From the NCBI RefSeq assembly GCF_016463975.1, contig NZ_JAEMNX010000001.1, positions 1-64,000 of the forward strand: DNA of 64,000 bases, written 5' to 3'. Of this stretch, positions 7,806-15,727 are shown in pieces; the stretch's first letter is position 1; each line of letters begins with the position of its first letter. Below the pieces are notes generated by a model. The model was not told the DNA's origin. It ran no database searches and saw only the letters and a program-made list of their open reading frames with translations. A program made the position numbers and the translations under genes. Origin of the DNA: Marinomonas transparens. GTDB taxonomy: Bacteria > Pseudomonadota > Gammaproteobacteria > Pseudomonadales > Marinomonadaceae.

Positions 7806-8681
7806 ATGAAACACCACCTAATCTCTGCCGCCGTAGTCATTGGAGTTGCTCTTTCTGGGTGCGCCACAACTGGCACACCGCAACTCAGCAATAAAGAAAA
7901 AGCCATTGAAGTAATGAACAACCTAGGCACAGCTGATCGCTCCTCTTTAGATTACATAAGCGATAAAACCTATATCCAGCACAACCTAGGCGTCGCTTCT
8001 GGTAAAGCAGGTTTATACGGCTTTTTAGATAAGTTCCCAACCATAGCAAAAGATGAAGACGGCACTGTCGTTCGCGCCTTTCAAGATGGTGACTACGTGG
8101 TTACGCATTCTTATGTAAAAGCGTTTAACTCAGCGGTTTTTGATGTTTTCCGCTTTGAGGATGGTTTGATTGTTGAACATTGGGATAATAACCAAAAACC
8201 TGCTAACAAGCCGAACCCTAGTGGCCACACAATGACTGACGGTGCGACTCAAATAACCGACTTAGACAAAACCCAGCAAAACAAAATTCTGATAAAAAAC
8301 TTAATCCAAGATGTTTTTTTAGAAGGCCAGTTCAACAAAATCACCCAGTACATCAGCCAAGAAACATACACTCAACATAACCCTTCGATTGCAGATGGGC
8401 TAAAAGGGTTAACTGATGCGTTCGCAGGTATGGCGGCACAGGGACAAACCGTTAGGTACGAGAAAATCCACGCAATCTTAGGGGAAGGCAATTTTGTTTT
8501 AGTCATCAGTGGTGGTGAAATAAACGGTGAACCTACGGCTTTTTATGATCTATTTCGCGTAGCAAACGGCAAAGCAGTTGAGCATTGGGATGTACTAAAA
8601 ACCATTCCATCTAAAGACAAGCAAATGAATGTCAATGGTAAATTTAACTTCCCAGCATCAGCGATGAATCTGTCTAAATAA
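7806..8681 (+). CDS. lipoprotein with two SnoaL-like domains
   Basis: 291 residues with a lipoprotein signal peptide (lipobox LSGC, Cys19), followed by two copies of a SnoaL/NTF2-like fold at about 30-130 and 155-280. The copies align at YIQHNLGVASGKAGL with YTQHNPSIADGLKGL and at VFDVFRFEDGLIVEHWD with FYDLFRVANGKAVEHWD. SnoaL-like proteins are small-molecule isomerases, hydrolases or binding proteins; here a periplasmic, membrane-anchored role is indicated. The reaction is unknown. AGGGAAAC precedes the ATG. A decayed relative lies directly upstream and a strong terminator follows. Confidence 0.85.
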   Translation: MKHHLISAAVVIGVALSGCATTGTPQLSNKEKAIEVMNNLGTADRSSLDYISDKTYIQHNLGVASGKAGLYGFLDKFPTIAKDEDGTVVRAFQDGDYVVTHSYVKAFNSAVFDVFRFEDGLIVEHWDNNQKPANKPNPSGHTMTDGATQITDLDKTQQNKILIKNLIQDVFLEGQFNKITQYISQETYTQHNPSIADGLKGLTDAFAGMAAQGQTVRYEKIHAILGEGNFVLVISGGEINGEPTAFYDLFRVANGKAVEHWDVLKTIPSKDKQMNVNGKFNFPASAMNLSK

Positions 8682-8710
8682 TATTTTTCATACCTGACTT
8701 TTCTATCTTA

Positions 8711-8747
8711 ACAAAGGCCAACACCTTATAAGCATGTTGGCCTTTGT
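8711..8747 (+). terminator. terminator after the SnoaL-like lipoprotein
   Basis: ACAAAGGCCAACA (8711-8723) pairs perfectly with TGTTGGCCTTTGT (8735-8747), followed by CTTTTT. It is a 13-bp stem with an 11-base loop. Confidence 0.85.
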
Positions 8748-8892
8748 CTTTTTCACATGCTATCTAAATGGTGTGGTGTACCCTCTAAACGATTGCAAAA
8801 ATCGTTGACCTAGCCCGACTCACAGGATTCTCGGCAGAACCAAAAGGTGGCAGCATCTAACCTTCACGCCCCCTCCTAACGACATAGAAATA
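8748..8892. other. intergenic region, no gene seen
   Basis: Between the terminator and the end of the small membrane-protein gene no coding or structured element is supported. Confidence 0.5.
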
Positions 8893-9078
8893 TTAAAGAG
8901 ATGATAAGCGCTTTGAGACCAATCGAAGTAACCAATACAAGCTCACAACGATAGGAACATTGAATAGCAAAACCAAAAAACTGTCACTGCTGATGGCTAA
9001 AATCAAAGCTAATATTGCATCCATGTATAGAAAGCTATTCCCTAATATCAATAGGAAAAGAGAAGAGTTCATCTGCAT
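8893..9078 (-). CDS. small two-helix membrane protein at the end of the psp operon
   Basis: 61 residues, nearly all hydrophobic, with two predicted membrane helices at about 7-28 and 32-53 and a basic C-terminus (RLVSKRLSSL). A strong ribosome binding site, AAGGAGGAT, lies upstream of ATG 9078, which argues for real translation. It lies 90 bases after pspC on the same strand and is probably cotranscribed with pspABC. It does not resemble PspD or PspG of E. coli as I know them. A role in envelope stress is inferred from position only. Confidence 0.6.
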   Translation of the reverse strand: MQMNSSLFLLILGNSFLYMDAILALILAISSDSFLVLLFNVPIVVSLYWLLRLVSKRLSSL

Positions 9079-9168
9079 AACCTTATCCTCCTTGTTAAAA
9101 GCGGTCGTCGAACGAATCCATTCGTTACCAATGACAACAGCTCTTTTTATTAATCCATGTATTAAAAA

Positions 9169-9615
9169 CTAGTCGCGGATTTTTGAGAATTCACGATCCA
9201 AGTCGAATTTTCTCGACGTGACATGACGCTCCATTTCGGTGACTCGTCTGGTGGCCTCATCGAGCTTTTCTTTCGCACGGCGTAACCTTGAATTCGCACT
9301 GTCAGAATACTTAAACATTTTCTTAGGACGATAGCTTTGCTGACGCTCATCGTACTCATATTCGTAACCATCTTTACCTTGCGGACGAATATCCAAAAAC
9401 CACCATAGGGCGATATAAGCCATCACTACAAGGCTACCAAGAAATAAAAAACCGCCAAAAGTAAAAAGTCGTACCACCCAAGCATCCACATCAAAATGAT
9501 CTGCAAGGCCTGCACACACGCCCCCCACATAACCTTTGTCCTTATTACGGTACAAGTTCAAGTGCCAACCATGGGACTTTTTATCTTTGATATTGCCTTT
9601 GCATTTATACTTCAT
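9169..9615 (-). CDS. pspC: phage shock protein C
   Basis: 148 residues with the PspC domain at about 16-80: LYRNKDKGYVGGVCAGLADHFDVD, then membrane helix LFTFGGFLFLGSLVVMAYIALWWFL. A charged, probably coiled-coil C-terminal part follows. PspC is an inner-membrane sensor that works with PspB and sequesters or releases PspA under envelope stress. It follows pspB by 39 bases in the pspA-pspB-pspC order. The N-terminus has a short cysteine-containing extension (YKCKGNIKDKKSHG). Confidence 0.93.
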   Translation of the reverse strand: MKYKCKGNIKDKKSHGWHLNLYRNKDKGYVGGVCAGLADHFDVDAWVVRLFTFGGFLFLGSLVVMAYIALWWFLDIRPQGKDGYEYEYDERQQSYRPKKMFKYSDSANSRLRRAKEKLDEATRRVTEMERHVTSRKFDLDREFSKIRD

Positions 9616-9654
9616 TGTTCCAACCCTCTTTCTCTTGTCAGTCTGGTGATCGAC

Positions 9655-9918
9655 TTAATGATCTGATGAAGAGCGGCGATATTCGTCATCACGGCTACGC
9701 CAATCTGGGCTTTCCACATCTAGAATTCTTTCCAGTGCCTGCACTCGATCTGTCAATTTATCTGCCTGCATTAGTAAAGATTCCAGCTCATGCTTATCCC
9801 CTTCATCCAAACCTTTCACCGCACGATTTTTACTGCGGTAATGCAATAGCAGCCAAATTGGCGCAACCACTGACATAAATATAATGGTAGGTACAAACAA
9901 AAATACGGCCATACTCAT
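9655..9918 (-). CDS. pspB: phage shock protein B
   Basis: 87 residues: one N-terminal membrane helix (AVFLFVPTIIFMSVVAPIWLLLHY) followed by a helical segment with a leucine-rich coiled coil (LLMQADKLTDRVQALERIL). This is the PspB pattern, slightly longer than the 74-residue E. coli protein. It works with PspC in sensing membrane stress. AAGGA lies seven bases upstream of ATG 9918. Confidence 0.93.
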   Translation of the reverse strand: MSMAVFLFVPTIIFMSVVAPIWLLLHYRSKNRAVKGLDEGDKHELESLLMQADKLTDRVQALERILDVESPDWRSRDDEYRRSSSDH

Positions 9919-9982
9919 AATGCAAATCCTTGTCTTCTTTAATTACTGAGAACCGAAGGTCTCAAGCAACTATTAATTCAGC

Positions 9983-10654
9983 TTAGTTTGTCTTGGTCAT
10001 TTTTTCTTTCAAACGACTCAATTCATCATTGATCGAATCATCATCCGCTAGGGCGTCAATTTGGGATTTCAGGTCTTCTTTTGTTTCCATGCCAACGTCC
10101 ATGGATTCAAGCTGACCTTCTAAATTGTCTACTCGACGTTCAAAGCGCTCAAATTTTTCAAAGGCGTCATCCAACGCTGCCTTATGGTTCTGACGTTTAA
10201 CACGAATACGGCTTTCAACGCTAGATTGACGTAACAACATGGCTTTTTGCTTTGCCTTGGCATCATTTAATTTCGTTTGTAACTGACCGACTTCTTCATT
10301 CAAGTGCTCAAGATGCTCATCTAAAACAAGCAACTCTTGGTCAACGACATCTATCTCTTTTTCGATCTGCTGTTTTTCAGATAGGGCGGCACGCGCTAAA
10401 TCTTCGCGCCCTTTTCCAATCGCCAACATCGCTTTATTTTCCCACTCAGTCGCTTCGGTACGCATACGTTCTAAACGACGACCTGTAGTTTTACGATCAG
10501 CAATCACTCGGGCCGAACTGGAACGAACCTCCACTAAGGTTTCTTCCATTTCTTGAATCATCATGCGGATCATCTTTTTAGGATCTTCAGCCTTGTCCAG
10601 CAATGAGGTTAAGTTACTGTTAATAATGTCCGTCATTCTTGAAAAAATACCCAT
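9983..10654 (-). CDS. pspA: phage shock protein A (PspA/IM30 family)
   Basis: 223 residues, the family length, beginning MGIFSRMTDIINSNL, the amphipathic membrane-binding helix. The rest is long coiled coil (about 25-190), with the conserved DPKKMIRMMIQEMEETLVEV segment at 24-43. PspA oligomers bind damaged inner membrane. In the free state PspA inhibits PspF. GGGAGA lies before the ATG. It is first gene of the psp operon, divergent from pspF, with a sigma-54-like promoter and upstream activator repeats in between. Confidence 0.95.
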   Translation of the reverse strand: MGIFSRMTDIINSNLTSLLDKAEDPKKMIRMMIQEMEETLVEVRSSSARVIADRKTTGRRLERMRTEATEWENKAMLAIGKGREDLARAALSEKQQIEKEIDVVDQELLVLDEHLEHLNEEVGQLQTKLNDAKAKQKAMLLRQSSVESRIRVKRQNHKAALDDAFEKFERFERRVDNLEGQLESMDVGMETKEDLKSQIDALADDDSINDELSRLKEKMTKTN

Positions 10655-10704
10655 GTTTTATCTCCCTTACTCAGTCAAGTTAATGAATTACTTTCCCTCT
10701 TATT

Positions 10705-10719
10705 ACAGGTTTTGTGCCA
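10705..10719 (-). promoter_or_regulatory. sigma-54-like promoter of pspA
   Basis: On the minus strand: TGGCAC, five bases, then CTGT. The GG at -24 and the spacing to the -12 G fit sigma-54 promoters, but the -12 pair is GT rather than GC. It would give a leader of about 40 bases before ATG 10654. The pspF activator gene next door supports the call. Confidence 0.55.
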
Positions 10720-10784
10720 TAAAACATAACACGTTGATTAGATTGAACTTATTTAATTCGATGCACTTTAAACAAAACATAAAG

Positions 10785-10842
10785 TGGTTTTTTTGACCAA
10801 TGAGAGGTATTTTCTACCAGCATAAAATAGTTTTTTTGACCA
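10785..10842. promoter_or_regulatory. three phased inverted repeats, candidate PspF activator sites
   Basis: TGGTTTTTTTGACCA lies at 10785-10799, GGTATTTTCTACC at 10806-10818 and TAGTTTTTTTGACCA at 10828-10842. Their centres are 20 and 23 bp apart, about two helical turns each, and lie 75-120 bp upstream of the pspA promoter. This is where PspF upstream activating sequences are expected. They also lie just before pspF, allowing autoregulation. Confidence 0.6.
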
Positions 10843-10868
10843 TTTAATTACAAATAATTGATAACCCC

Positions 10869-11888
10869 ATGAAAAATAATCAAAGAGTAATAGGGAGTTC
10901 ACAAGCTCTCGCAGACGCCCTTGATCATGCTTCAATTCTGGCAGAAATCAATCGCCCCGTCTTAATATGTGGCGAGCGCGGCAGCGGTAAAGAACTGATC
11001 GCCGAACGGCTGCATTATTTGTCGCCCCGTTGGGACCAACCCTTTATCAGTCTCAATTGCGCAGCCATTAGTGACAGCCTGATGGAAAGTGAACTGTTTG
11101 GCTACGACGCAGGGGCTTTTACTGGTGCTACCAAAGGCTATCAAGGCCGATTCGAACGCGCAGATGGCGGCACCTTATTTCTCGACGAACTCGGCACCAT
11201 GTCATTACGAGTACAGGAAAAGCTATTGAGACTCATTGAATACGGTGAGTTCGAGCGTCTCGGTAGCACGAAAGCCCAGCGAGTAGACGTGCGAATTGTT
11301 GCGGCCACCAACGCAGATTTACCGGCTCTCAGCCAACAAGGTGAATTCCGTGCAGACCTTCTGGATCGACTCGCCTTTGATGTCATTCAAGTACCGCCCT
11401 TACGAGACAGAAAAGAAGACATTGAAGAACTGGCAAATTTTTTTGCCATGAAGCTCAGTACAGAACTGGGCTGGGAATACTTTCAAGGCTTCAGTAAACA
11501 CGCCCTACAAAAACTGCAAAGTCATGATTGGCCGGGAAATATCCGCGAACTAAAAAATGTCATTGAACGTTCCGTTTATCGCAGTGGGTTTCAAGAAGCA
11601 CCTGTCAATCAGATCGTCATAAACCCCTTTACGTCTACTTCAAGTAGGAACAGCGACCAAAACGATGAGGTAACACACAACAAGGCATCCTTTAGATCGC
11701 AGGAAGAACCCAAGCTCTCAAGCTTTGCGCCTAATTCACTGCTAGGACTAAAAGAACAAACCCAACAACTCCAGCAACATTTGATCCAACAAGCGCTTAA
11801 TGACAACCAGCACAACCAACGACTTGCTGCACAGTCCCTAAAGCTCACCTATGATCAATTTAGAGGCCTACTTAAAAAGTTGAAATAA
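10869..11888 (+). CDS. pspF: PspF, sigma-54 activator of the phage shock operon
   Basis: 339 residues with no N-terminal sensory domain, as expected for PspF. The AAA+ domain has Walker A GERGSGKE at 35-42, the sigma-54 contact loop GAFTGA at 82-87 and Walker B GTLFLDE at 101-107. The R-finger region and the WPGNIRELKN motif follow. A Fis-type HTH occupies about 300-339. A Ser/Gln-rich linker at about 250-300 is longer than in E. coli. No clear ribosome binding site precedes ATG 10869. Divergent from pspA, whose product inhibits it. Confidence 0.94.
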   Translation: MKNNQRVIGSSQALADALDHASILAEINRPVLICGERGSGKELIAERLHYLSPRWDQPFISLNCAAISDSLMESELFGYDAGAFTGATKGYQGRFERADGGTLFLDELGTMSLRVQEKLLRLIEYGEFERLGSTKAQRVDVRIVAATNADLPALSQQGEFRADLLDRLAFDVIQVPPLRDRKEDIEELANFFAMKLSTELGWEYFQGFSKHALQKLQSHDWPGNIRELKNVIERSVYRSGFQEAPVNQIVINPFTSTSSRNSDQNDEVTHNKASFRSQEEPKLSSFAPNSLLGLKEQTQQLQQHLIQQALNDNQHNQRLAAQSLKLTYDQFRGLLKKLK

Positions 11889-11999
11889 ACTAATGCATAG
11901 CGTTAGAGGTGCTCATAAATATTAAAATCGACAGAATATTAACACTTCGTTACAATCGGTTAAGGAATACAATGTTAATAAACCATAGGGATGTTGATC

Positions 12000-12545
12000 A
12001 TGAGTATGAAGTTTTCCTTTTTAATCATAATTTTAATAATGACAGGCTGCTCAAAAAAAGCACAAATAACATCAATCGACAAAGACATCACTTCATTTCA
12101 TTTAAACAGCATCAGTATCGCCCTAACATTAGGTAGCGGTGTCATTCCAGATGATACAAGCTTTACCTCACAGAGCACGTTACAAACAGAATTTAAAGAC
12201 GCACTAGAAAAGCACTTAAAAAAAAGAGGCATTTACTCTACCGACGCAACAGCAAATGCAGCCGAAGTCGATATTAAAGTAAACTATGAACGCAGGTTAA
12301 GCTGGGAAGACAGCGCTTTAAATCAAGTAAACACACCTAACCAAATAAGAAAGCTGAAAACCAACCAAGAACTGCTAGAGCTTAAAGCAACAGGGTATAC
12401 TGCCAAATACGCTTATCTAGACAATTCAGCCCTCGTCAATATTGAAATCATGGCCCTGCAAAGGGATCAAAACAACGAATCTTCAGATATTGAACTTATG
12501 AGTGAAAAAATCGTACAGAACCTAGCAAAGACCATTCAAAAATAA
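12000..12545 (+). CDS. putative lipoprotein of unknown function
   Basis: With ATG 12000 the product has 181 residues and begins with a lipoprotein signal (FSFLIIILIMTGC). AGGG at 11987-11990 fits ATG 12000 better than ATG 11991. The mature part has a DUF4136-like feel: a beta strand, then FKDALEKHLKKRGIY, then AEVDIKVNYERR, then a C-terminal helix. I do not recognise a specific family. Probably anchored in the outer membrane facing the periplasm. No operon partner. Confidence 0.65.
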   Translation: MSMKFSFLIIILIMTGCSKKAQITSIDKDITSFHLNSISIALTLGSGVIPDDTSFTSQSTLQTEFKDALEKHLKKRGIYSTDATANAAEVDIKVNYERRLSWEDSALNQVNTPNQIRKLKTNQELLELKATGYTAKYAYLDNSALVNIEIMALQRDQNNESSDIELMSEKIVQNLAKTIQK

Positions 12546-12599
12546 CCTTAAAACACTGACATCCGCACTTAAAATGAACTAAAAGTCATCTCTATACAG

Positions 12600-12626
12600 G
12601 GAACGCTGATCACCTCCACGTTCCTT
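12600..12626 (+). terminator. weak hairpin after the lipoprotein gene
   Basis: GGAACG and CGTTCC flank a 13-base loop about 60 bases after the stop and are followed by TTTCC. The stem is short and the T-tract is poor. Confidence 0.3.
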
Positions 12627-12795
12627 TCCACACCTAAAAATCAATATAAGAAATTGAATTTAATCGTTTCTAAAGCATTCATACTCGCAACCGCATTAAG
12701 CTTCCTGCTAAATATCCCTATGAGCAAGCAGGCCCCGTTACCCTCATAACAATAAACACAAACAAGATTGCATTCTCCCACTTAAACGCCCAATA

Positions 12796-12815
12796 TACTG
12801 TATAAATAAACAGTA
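12796..12815 (+). promoter_or_regulatory. LexA (SOS) box upstream of the radical SAM gene
   Basis: TACTGTATAAATAAACAGTA matches the LexA consensus CTGT-N8-ACAG with both half-sites perfect. It overlaps a candidate -10 (TATACT at 12794-12799). A SOS-repressed promoter is inferred. Confidence 0.8.
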
Positions 12816-12829
12816 TAATGGTTAGTTTT

Positions 12830-13924
12830 ATGTCGTCTTCCTCAAGAAAAAGCTCACTCAACAAGCCTCTAAAAGGCCGCGGTACAGGCAACAATTTGGC
12901 GGGACGTTTTGCGATTACACTGGTTGAAATAGATGAGAATGATGACGCTATCGCATTACTAGAAACCTCTTCGCCCAAAACAGAGGTTCGCCATGAAAGA
13001 GCGAAAACGCTTATCAGCCGTAATCAATCTCCTGATGTCCCTTTCCGTCAGTCGATAAATCCTTATAAAGGCTGTGAACATGGTTGCATCTATTGCTTTG
13101 CACGACCTAGCCATGCCTATTTAGATTTATCACCTGGCTTGGATTTCGAAACAAAATTAGTTGCCAAAACGAATGCTGCTCTTTTGTTTCAGGAAGAACT
13201 CGCCAAGCCCAATTATCGCTGCGAGCCGATTGCGCTAGGCATCAATACCGATGCTTACCAACCAATAGAAAAACAGCTAGCCATTACTCGCCAGCTACTA
13301 GAAATCGCCTTGGCTCACCACCAGCCTATCTCTCTAATCACTAAAAGTACTTTGATCTTGCGTGATTTGGATATACTCATTCAAATGGCAGCAAAAAGGC
13401 TCATTCATGTGGCCATCAGCGTGACCACCTTAGACAACGACTTAAAGCGCATTCTAGAACCAAGAACCGCATCTGGAAAAACACGTTTACAAGTCATTAA
13501 AAAACTTCGCAAAGCCGGTATTCCTGTCACGGTACTCATCGCCCCTATCATTCCTTTTATCAATGATAACGAGCTCGAAAGTATCGTCGCAGCCTGTGCT
13601 AAAGTAGGCGCTCAATCCGTTAACTACATCATGTTACGTCTACCCCACGAGGTCGCTCCCCTGTTTGAAGACTGGCTAAAACAGCATTATACAGAGCGAG
13701 CAGAGCATGTACTAAAACGCATTATGGACATGCGCGGTGGCAAACTCTACGACAGCCGCTTTGGTAAACGCATGACAGGAGAAGGAGTCTTTGCTGACCT
13801 AATTAAGCAACGCTTTCATAGCGCAAGAAGAAAGCATGGTCTGGACAACAACCGTCTGAGCTCACTCGACTGCCGCCATTTCAAGGTTCCACCTAAAGAA
13901 GGCGATCAGATGGCTTTATTTTAG
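12830..13924 (+). CDS. PA0069-family radical SAM protein (SplB-like)
   Basis: About 364 residues. The radical SAM cysteines are in the CEHGCIYC motif at 82-89 (CxxxCxxC as in spore photoproduct lyase and PA0069 relatives). NPYKGC precedes it and a TIM-barrel follows. The family's reaction is not established; relation to SplB suggests nucleic acid repair. The LexA box ends at 12815, making ATG 12830 a more likely start than ATG 12818, although neither has a good ribosome binding site. As I recall, PA0069 of Pseudomonas aeruginosa is in the LexA regulon, which agrees with the SOS box here. Confidence 0.88.
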   Translation: MSSSSRKSSLNKPLKGRGTGNNLAGRFAITLVEIDENDDAIALLETSSPKTEVRHERAKTLISRNQSPDVPFRQSINPYKGCEHGCIYCFARPSHAYLDLSPGLDFETKLVAKTNAALLFQEELAKPNYRCEPIALGINTDAYQPIEKQLAITRQLLEIALAHHQPISLITKSTLILRDLDILIQMAAKRLIHVAISVTTLDNDLKRILEPRTASGKTRLQVIKKLRKAGIPVTVLIAPIIPFINDNELESIVAACAKVGAQSVNYIMLRLPHEVAPLFEDWLKQHYTERAEHVLKRIMDMRGGKLYDSRFGKRMTGEGVFADLIKQRFHSARRKHGLDNNRLSSLDCRHFKVPPKEGDQMALF

Positions 13925-13952
13925 CGTACATAATCACGACAAATCCGCTACA

Positions 13953-13974
13953 AATAGTCCCATTAAGGACTATT
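13953..13974. promoter_or_regulatory. 8-bp hairpin or operator before the GGDEF gene
   Basis: AATAGTCC and GGACTATT are perfect inverted repeats around a six-base centre. They lie just upstream of a TATAAT at 13985-13990. No T-tract follows, so an operator is as likely as a terminator of the radical SAM gene. Confidence 0.35.
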
Positions 13975-14029
13975 CCAAAGACACTATAATGATGTTGTGA
14001 TTAATATTATATTAGAGTCTAACCGCCGA

Positions 14030-15049
14030 ATGATAATACCTAGCTATTCAGCAAACCATCTACCCACTAAAGTGCTTAGAGGACTGTGTCTCGTTCTAAG
14101 CATACTTGCCATCATTTTTGCGGCCTTCAATACCTTCGTTAACCACATTTATTTGTTAGCTATCATTGAGCTTTTCTTCGCTGCCTCTTCCTTTTTTTTA
14201 TATCGCTACACAGGCAAACACCCCTTTCAAGGTTGGCATAAGCGAGGCTATATCGGCTTAATATTCTTCAGCATAATGTACGCCACATTAACAATGCCCC
14301 TTAACTATGGGGTCTTTTTCTGGGCATTCTGTCTGCCAACCATTTATTACCTAATACTTGGCCTAAGATATGGCATTATCCTGACATGCTTCAGCCTGTT
14401 TACCATCATCGCGGCCTTTTATATCAATGCATCAGGAGCAGACATTGACCTTTACAACAAGATTTACCTCAATCAATTATTAAACTTTGTCTGTGGCTAT
14501 ATAACGCTAAGTGTTATCTCGCACGCCTATGAATCAAACAAGCAGAGTAATGAGAACGCCTTATATAAACTGGCTCATATCGACAACCTGACTGGCGCTT
14601 TGAATCGTCGAGCATTCAACAATACTATTGAATCTTTAGCGGAAAAAAAATTAACCGCCTTCTTCATGCTTCTCGATGTTGATCATTTTAAAAAGGTCAA
14701 TGACCAATACGACCATGAAATGGGTGACTATGTACTCAAACAAATCGTCACCATTATGTCTGACATCGCAGGATCAGATAACGTTTTTCGTTATGGTGGA
14801 GAGGAGTTTTGCATTCTGCTAACAGACGATAAGTTTGACAAACCGTCAGTCTTAGAAAAAGCAGAAGCTATTCGCAGCACTATCGAATCCACGTCTATGA
14901 TAAGCCTCGACCCTGAAAGAAAAGTCACCATCAGTATTGGCATATCCAGAGTACACCCACTGATGGATGTACAACATGACATTAGTCTTGCGGATGCCAA
15001 TCTATACAAGGCCAAAGACCAAGGACGAAACCAAGTTGTTTTCGACTAG
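14030..15049 (+). CDS. membrane-bound GGDEF diguanylate cyclase
   Basis: About 339 residues. Five or six membrane helices occupy the first 170 residues, followed by a GGDEF domain from about 180 with the active signature RYGGEEF. Preserved elements include DNLTGALNRRAF and LLDVDHFKKVND. It should make cyclic di-GMP. The inhibitory I-site is absent: the RxxD position before the signature reads AGSD. The longer frame starts at GTG 13997, but TATAAT at 13985-13990 would place the transcript start there, so ATG 14030 is preferred. The sensory input of the membrane part is unknown. Confidence 0.88.
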   Translation: MIIPSYSANHLPTKVLRGLCLVLSILAIIFAAFNTFVNHIYLLAIIELFFAASSFFLYRYTGKHPFQGWHKRGYIGLIFFSIMYATLTMPLNYGVFFWAFCLPTIYYLILGLRYGIILTCFSLFTIIAAFYINASGADIDLYNKIYLNQLLNFVCGYITLSVISHAYESNKQSNENALYKLAHIDNLTGALNRRAFNNTIESLAEKKLTAFFMLLDVDHFKKVNDQYDHEMGDYVLKQIVTIMSDIAGSDNVFRYGGEEFCILLTDDKFDKPSVLEKAEAIRSTIESTSMISLDPERKVTISIGISRVHPLMDVQHDISLADANLYKAKDQGRNQVVFD

Positions 15050-15076
15050 GCTTTAGTAGCGAATCTGCATTTTAAG

Positions 15077-15613
15077 CTATTTACGGTTAAGTGAAGGGTC
15101 AAAAGGAATAACAGGGCAATTCACCACAATATTAGTACGCTTAATAATAACCAGCCCTTCATCCTCCGCCTCTAAAACCGCTTCTTCTGAAGTCAGAGAA
15201 GACGCTTTATTAGAATCTTTCCAAGTCACCTGATACATCAACCAAACAGGCGAGTAGCGCCTATCTTCACTTAAATAACCGAGCGGCGAGGGGACGGAGG
15301 CAAATACATTGCTGGCTTGCTCACCATTAGGAAAGGCATACACTCGCTCAAGTATGGTTTTAACCTGCGGCGGTTTTGGATAACGAGGAATCGCGTCTCG
15401 TAAGCGCGGTGCGTAATTTGCCCCCATCGACTGCGCCATTTTCCTATCTGACACGTCTGTGGTGATATAACGTACTTCCTCACCATTATGCCAACCACGC
15501 AGCAAGGGCAAGCTCACCTGCCTTTCTTGAACTTGAATGTCTTGAGTCGAGTAATTAGCACAAGAAGCCAATAACACCACCGCGACTAAAGCCAAAAAAA
15601 GTCGACCTAACAT
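15077..15613 (-). CDS. conserved lipoprotein of unknown function
   Basis: 178 residues from ATG 15613, which has GGAGA five bases upstream; the longer frame would include that site. A lipoprotein signal ends at LLASC. The mature part has conserved-looking GWHNGEEVRYITTDVSD and ANYAPRLRDAIPRYPKP segments. The function is not recognised. It is convergent with the GGDEF gene, only 27 bases apart. Confidence 0.7.
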   Translation of the reverse strand: MLGRLFLALVAVVLLASCANYSTQDIQVQERQVSLPLLRGWHNGEEVRYITTDVSDRKMAQSMGANYAPRLRDAIPRYPKPPQVKTILERVYAFPNGEQASNVFASVPSPLGYLSEDRRYSPVWLMYQVTWKDSNKASSLTSEEAVLEAEDEGLVIIKRTNIVVNCPVIPFDPSLNRK

Positions 15614-15727
15614 GAAATCTCCAAAGCCCATTAAAACAAATGTTCTTGCTATATATTAGCAGTAAACCTATAGACGCAATGTTAATAAATAAACCGATCT
15701 TCATATGAAAAGCGCCTCTTTATCAAT

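Noticed and set aside
8960-9172. 70-codon plus-strand frame opposite the small psp-linked gene
   Set aside because: Antisense to the 61-residue membrane-protein frame, which has the strong ribosome binding site; no such site for this one.
10563-10796. 77-codon frame across the pspA promoter region
   Set aside because: Overlaps the pspA start and the regulatory repeats on the opposite strand; composition is low-complexity hydrophobic and AT-driven.
12660-12755. 32-codon frame with a hydrophobic stretch before the radical SAM gene
   Set aside because: TTG start, poor ribosome binding site and nothing beyond a signal-like helix; perhaps a remnant, not supported as a gene.
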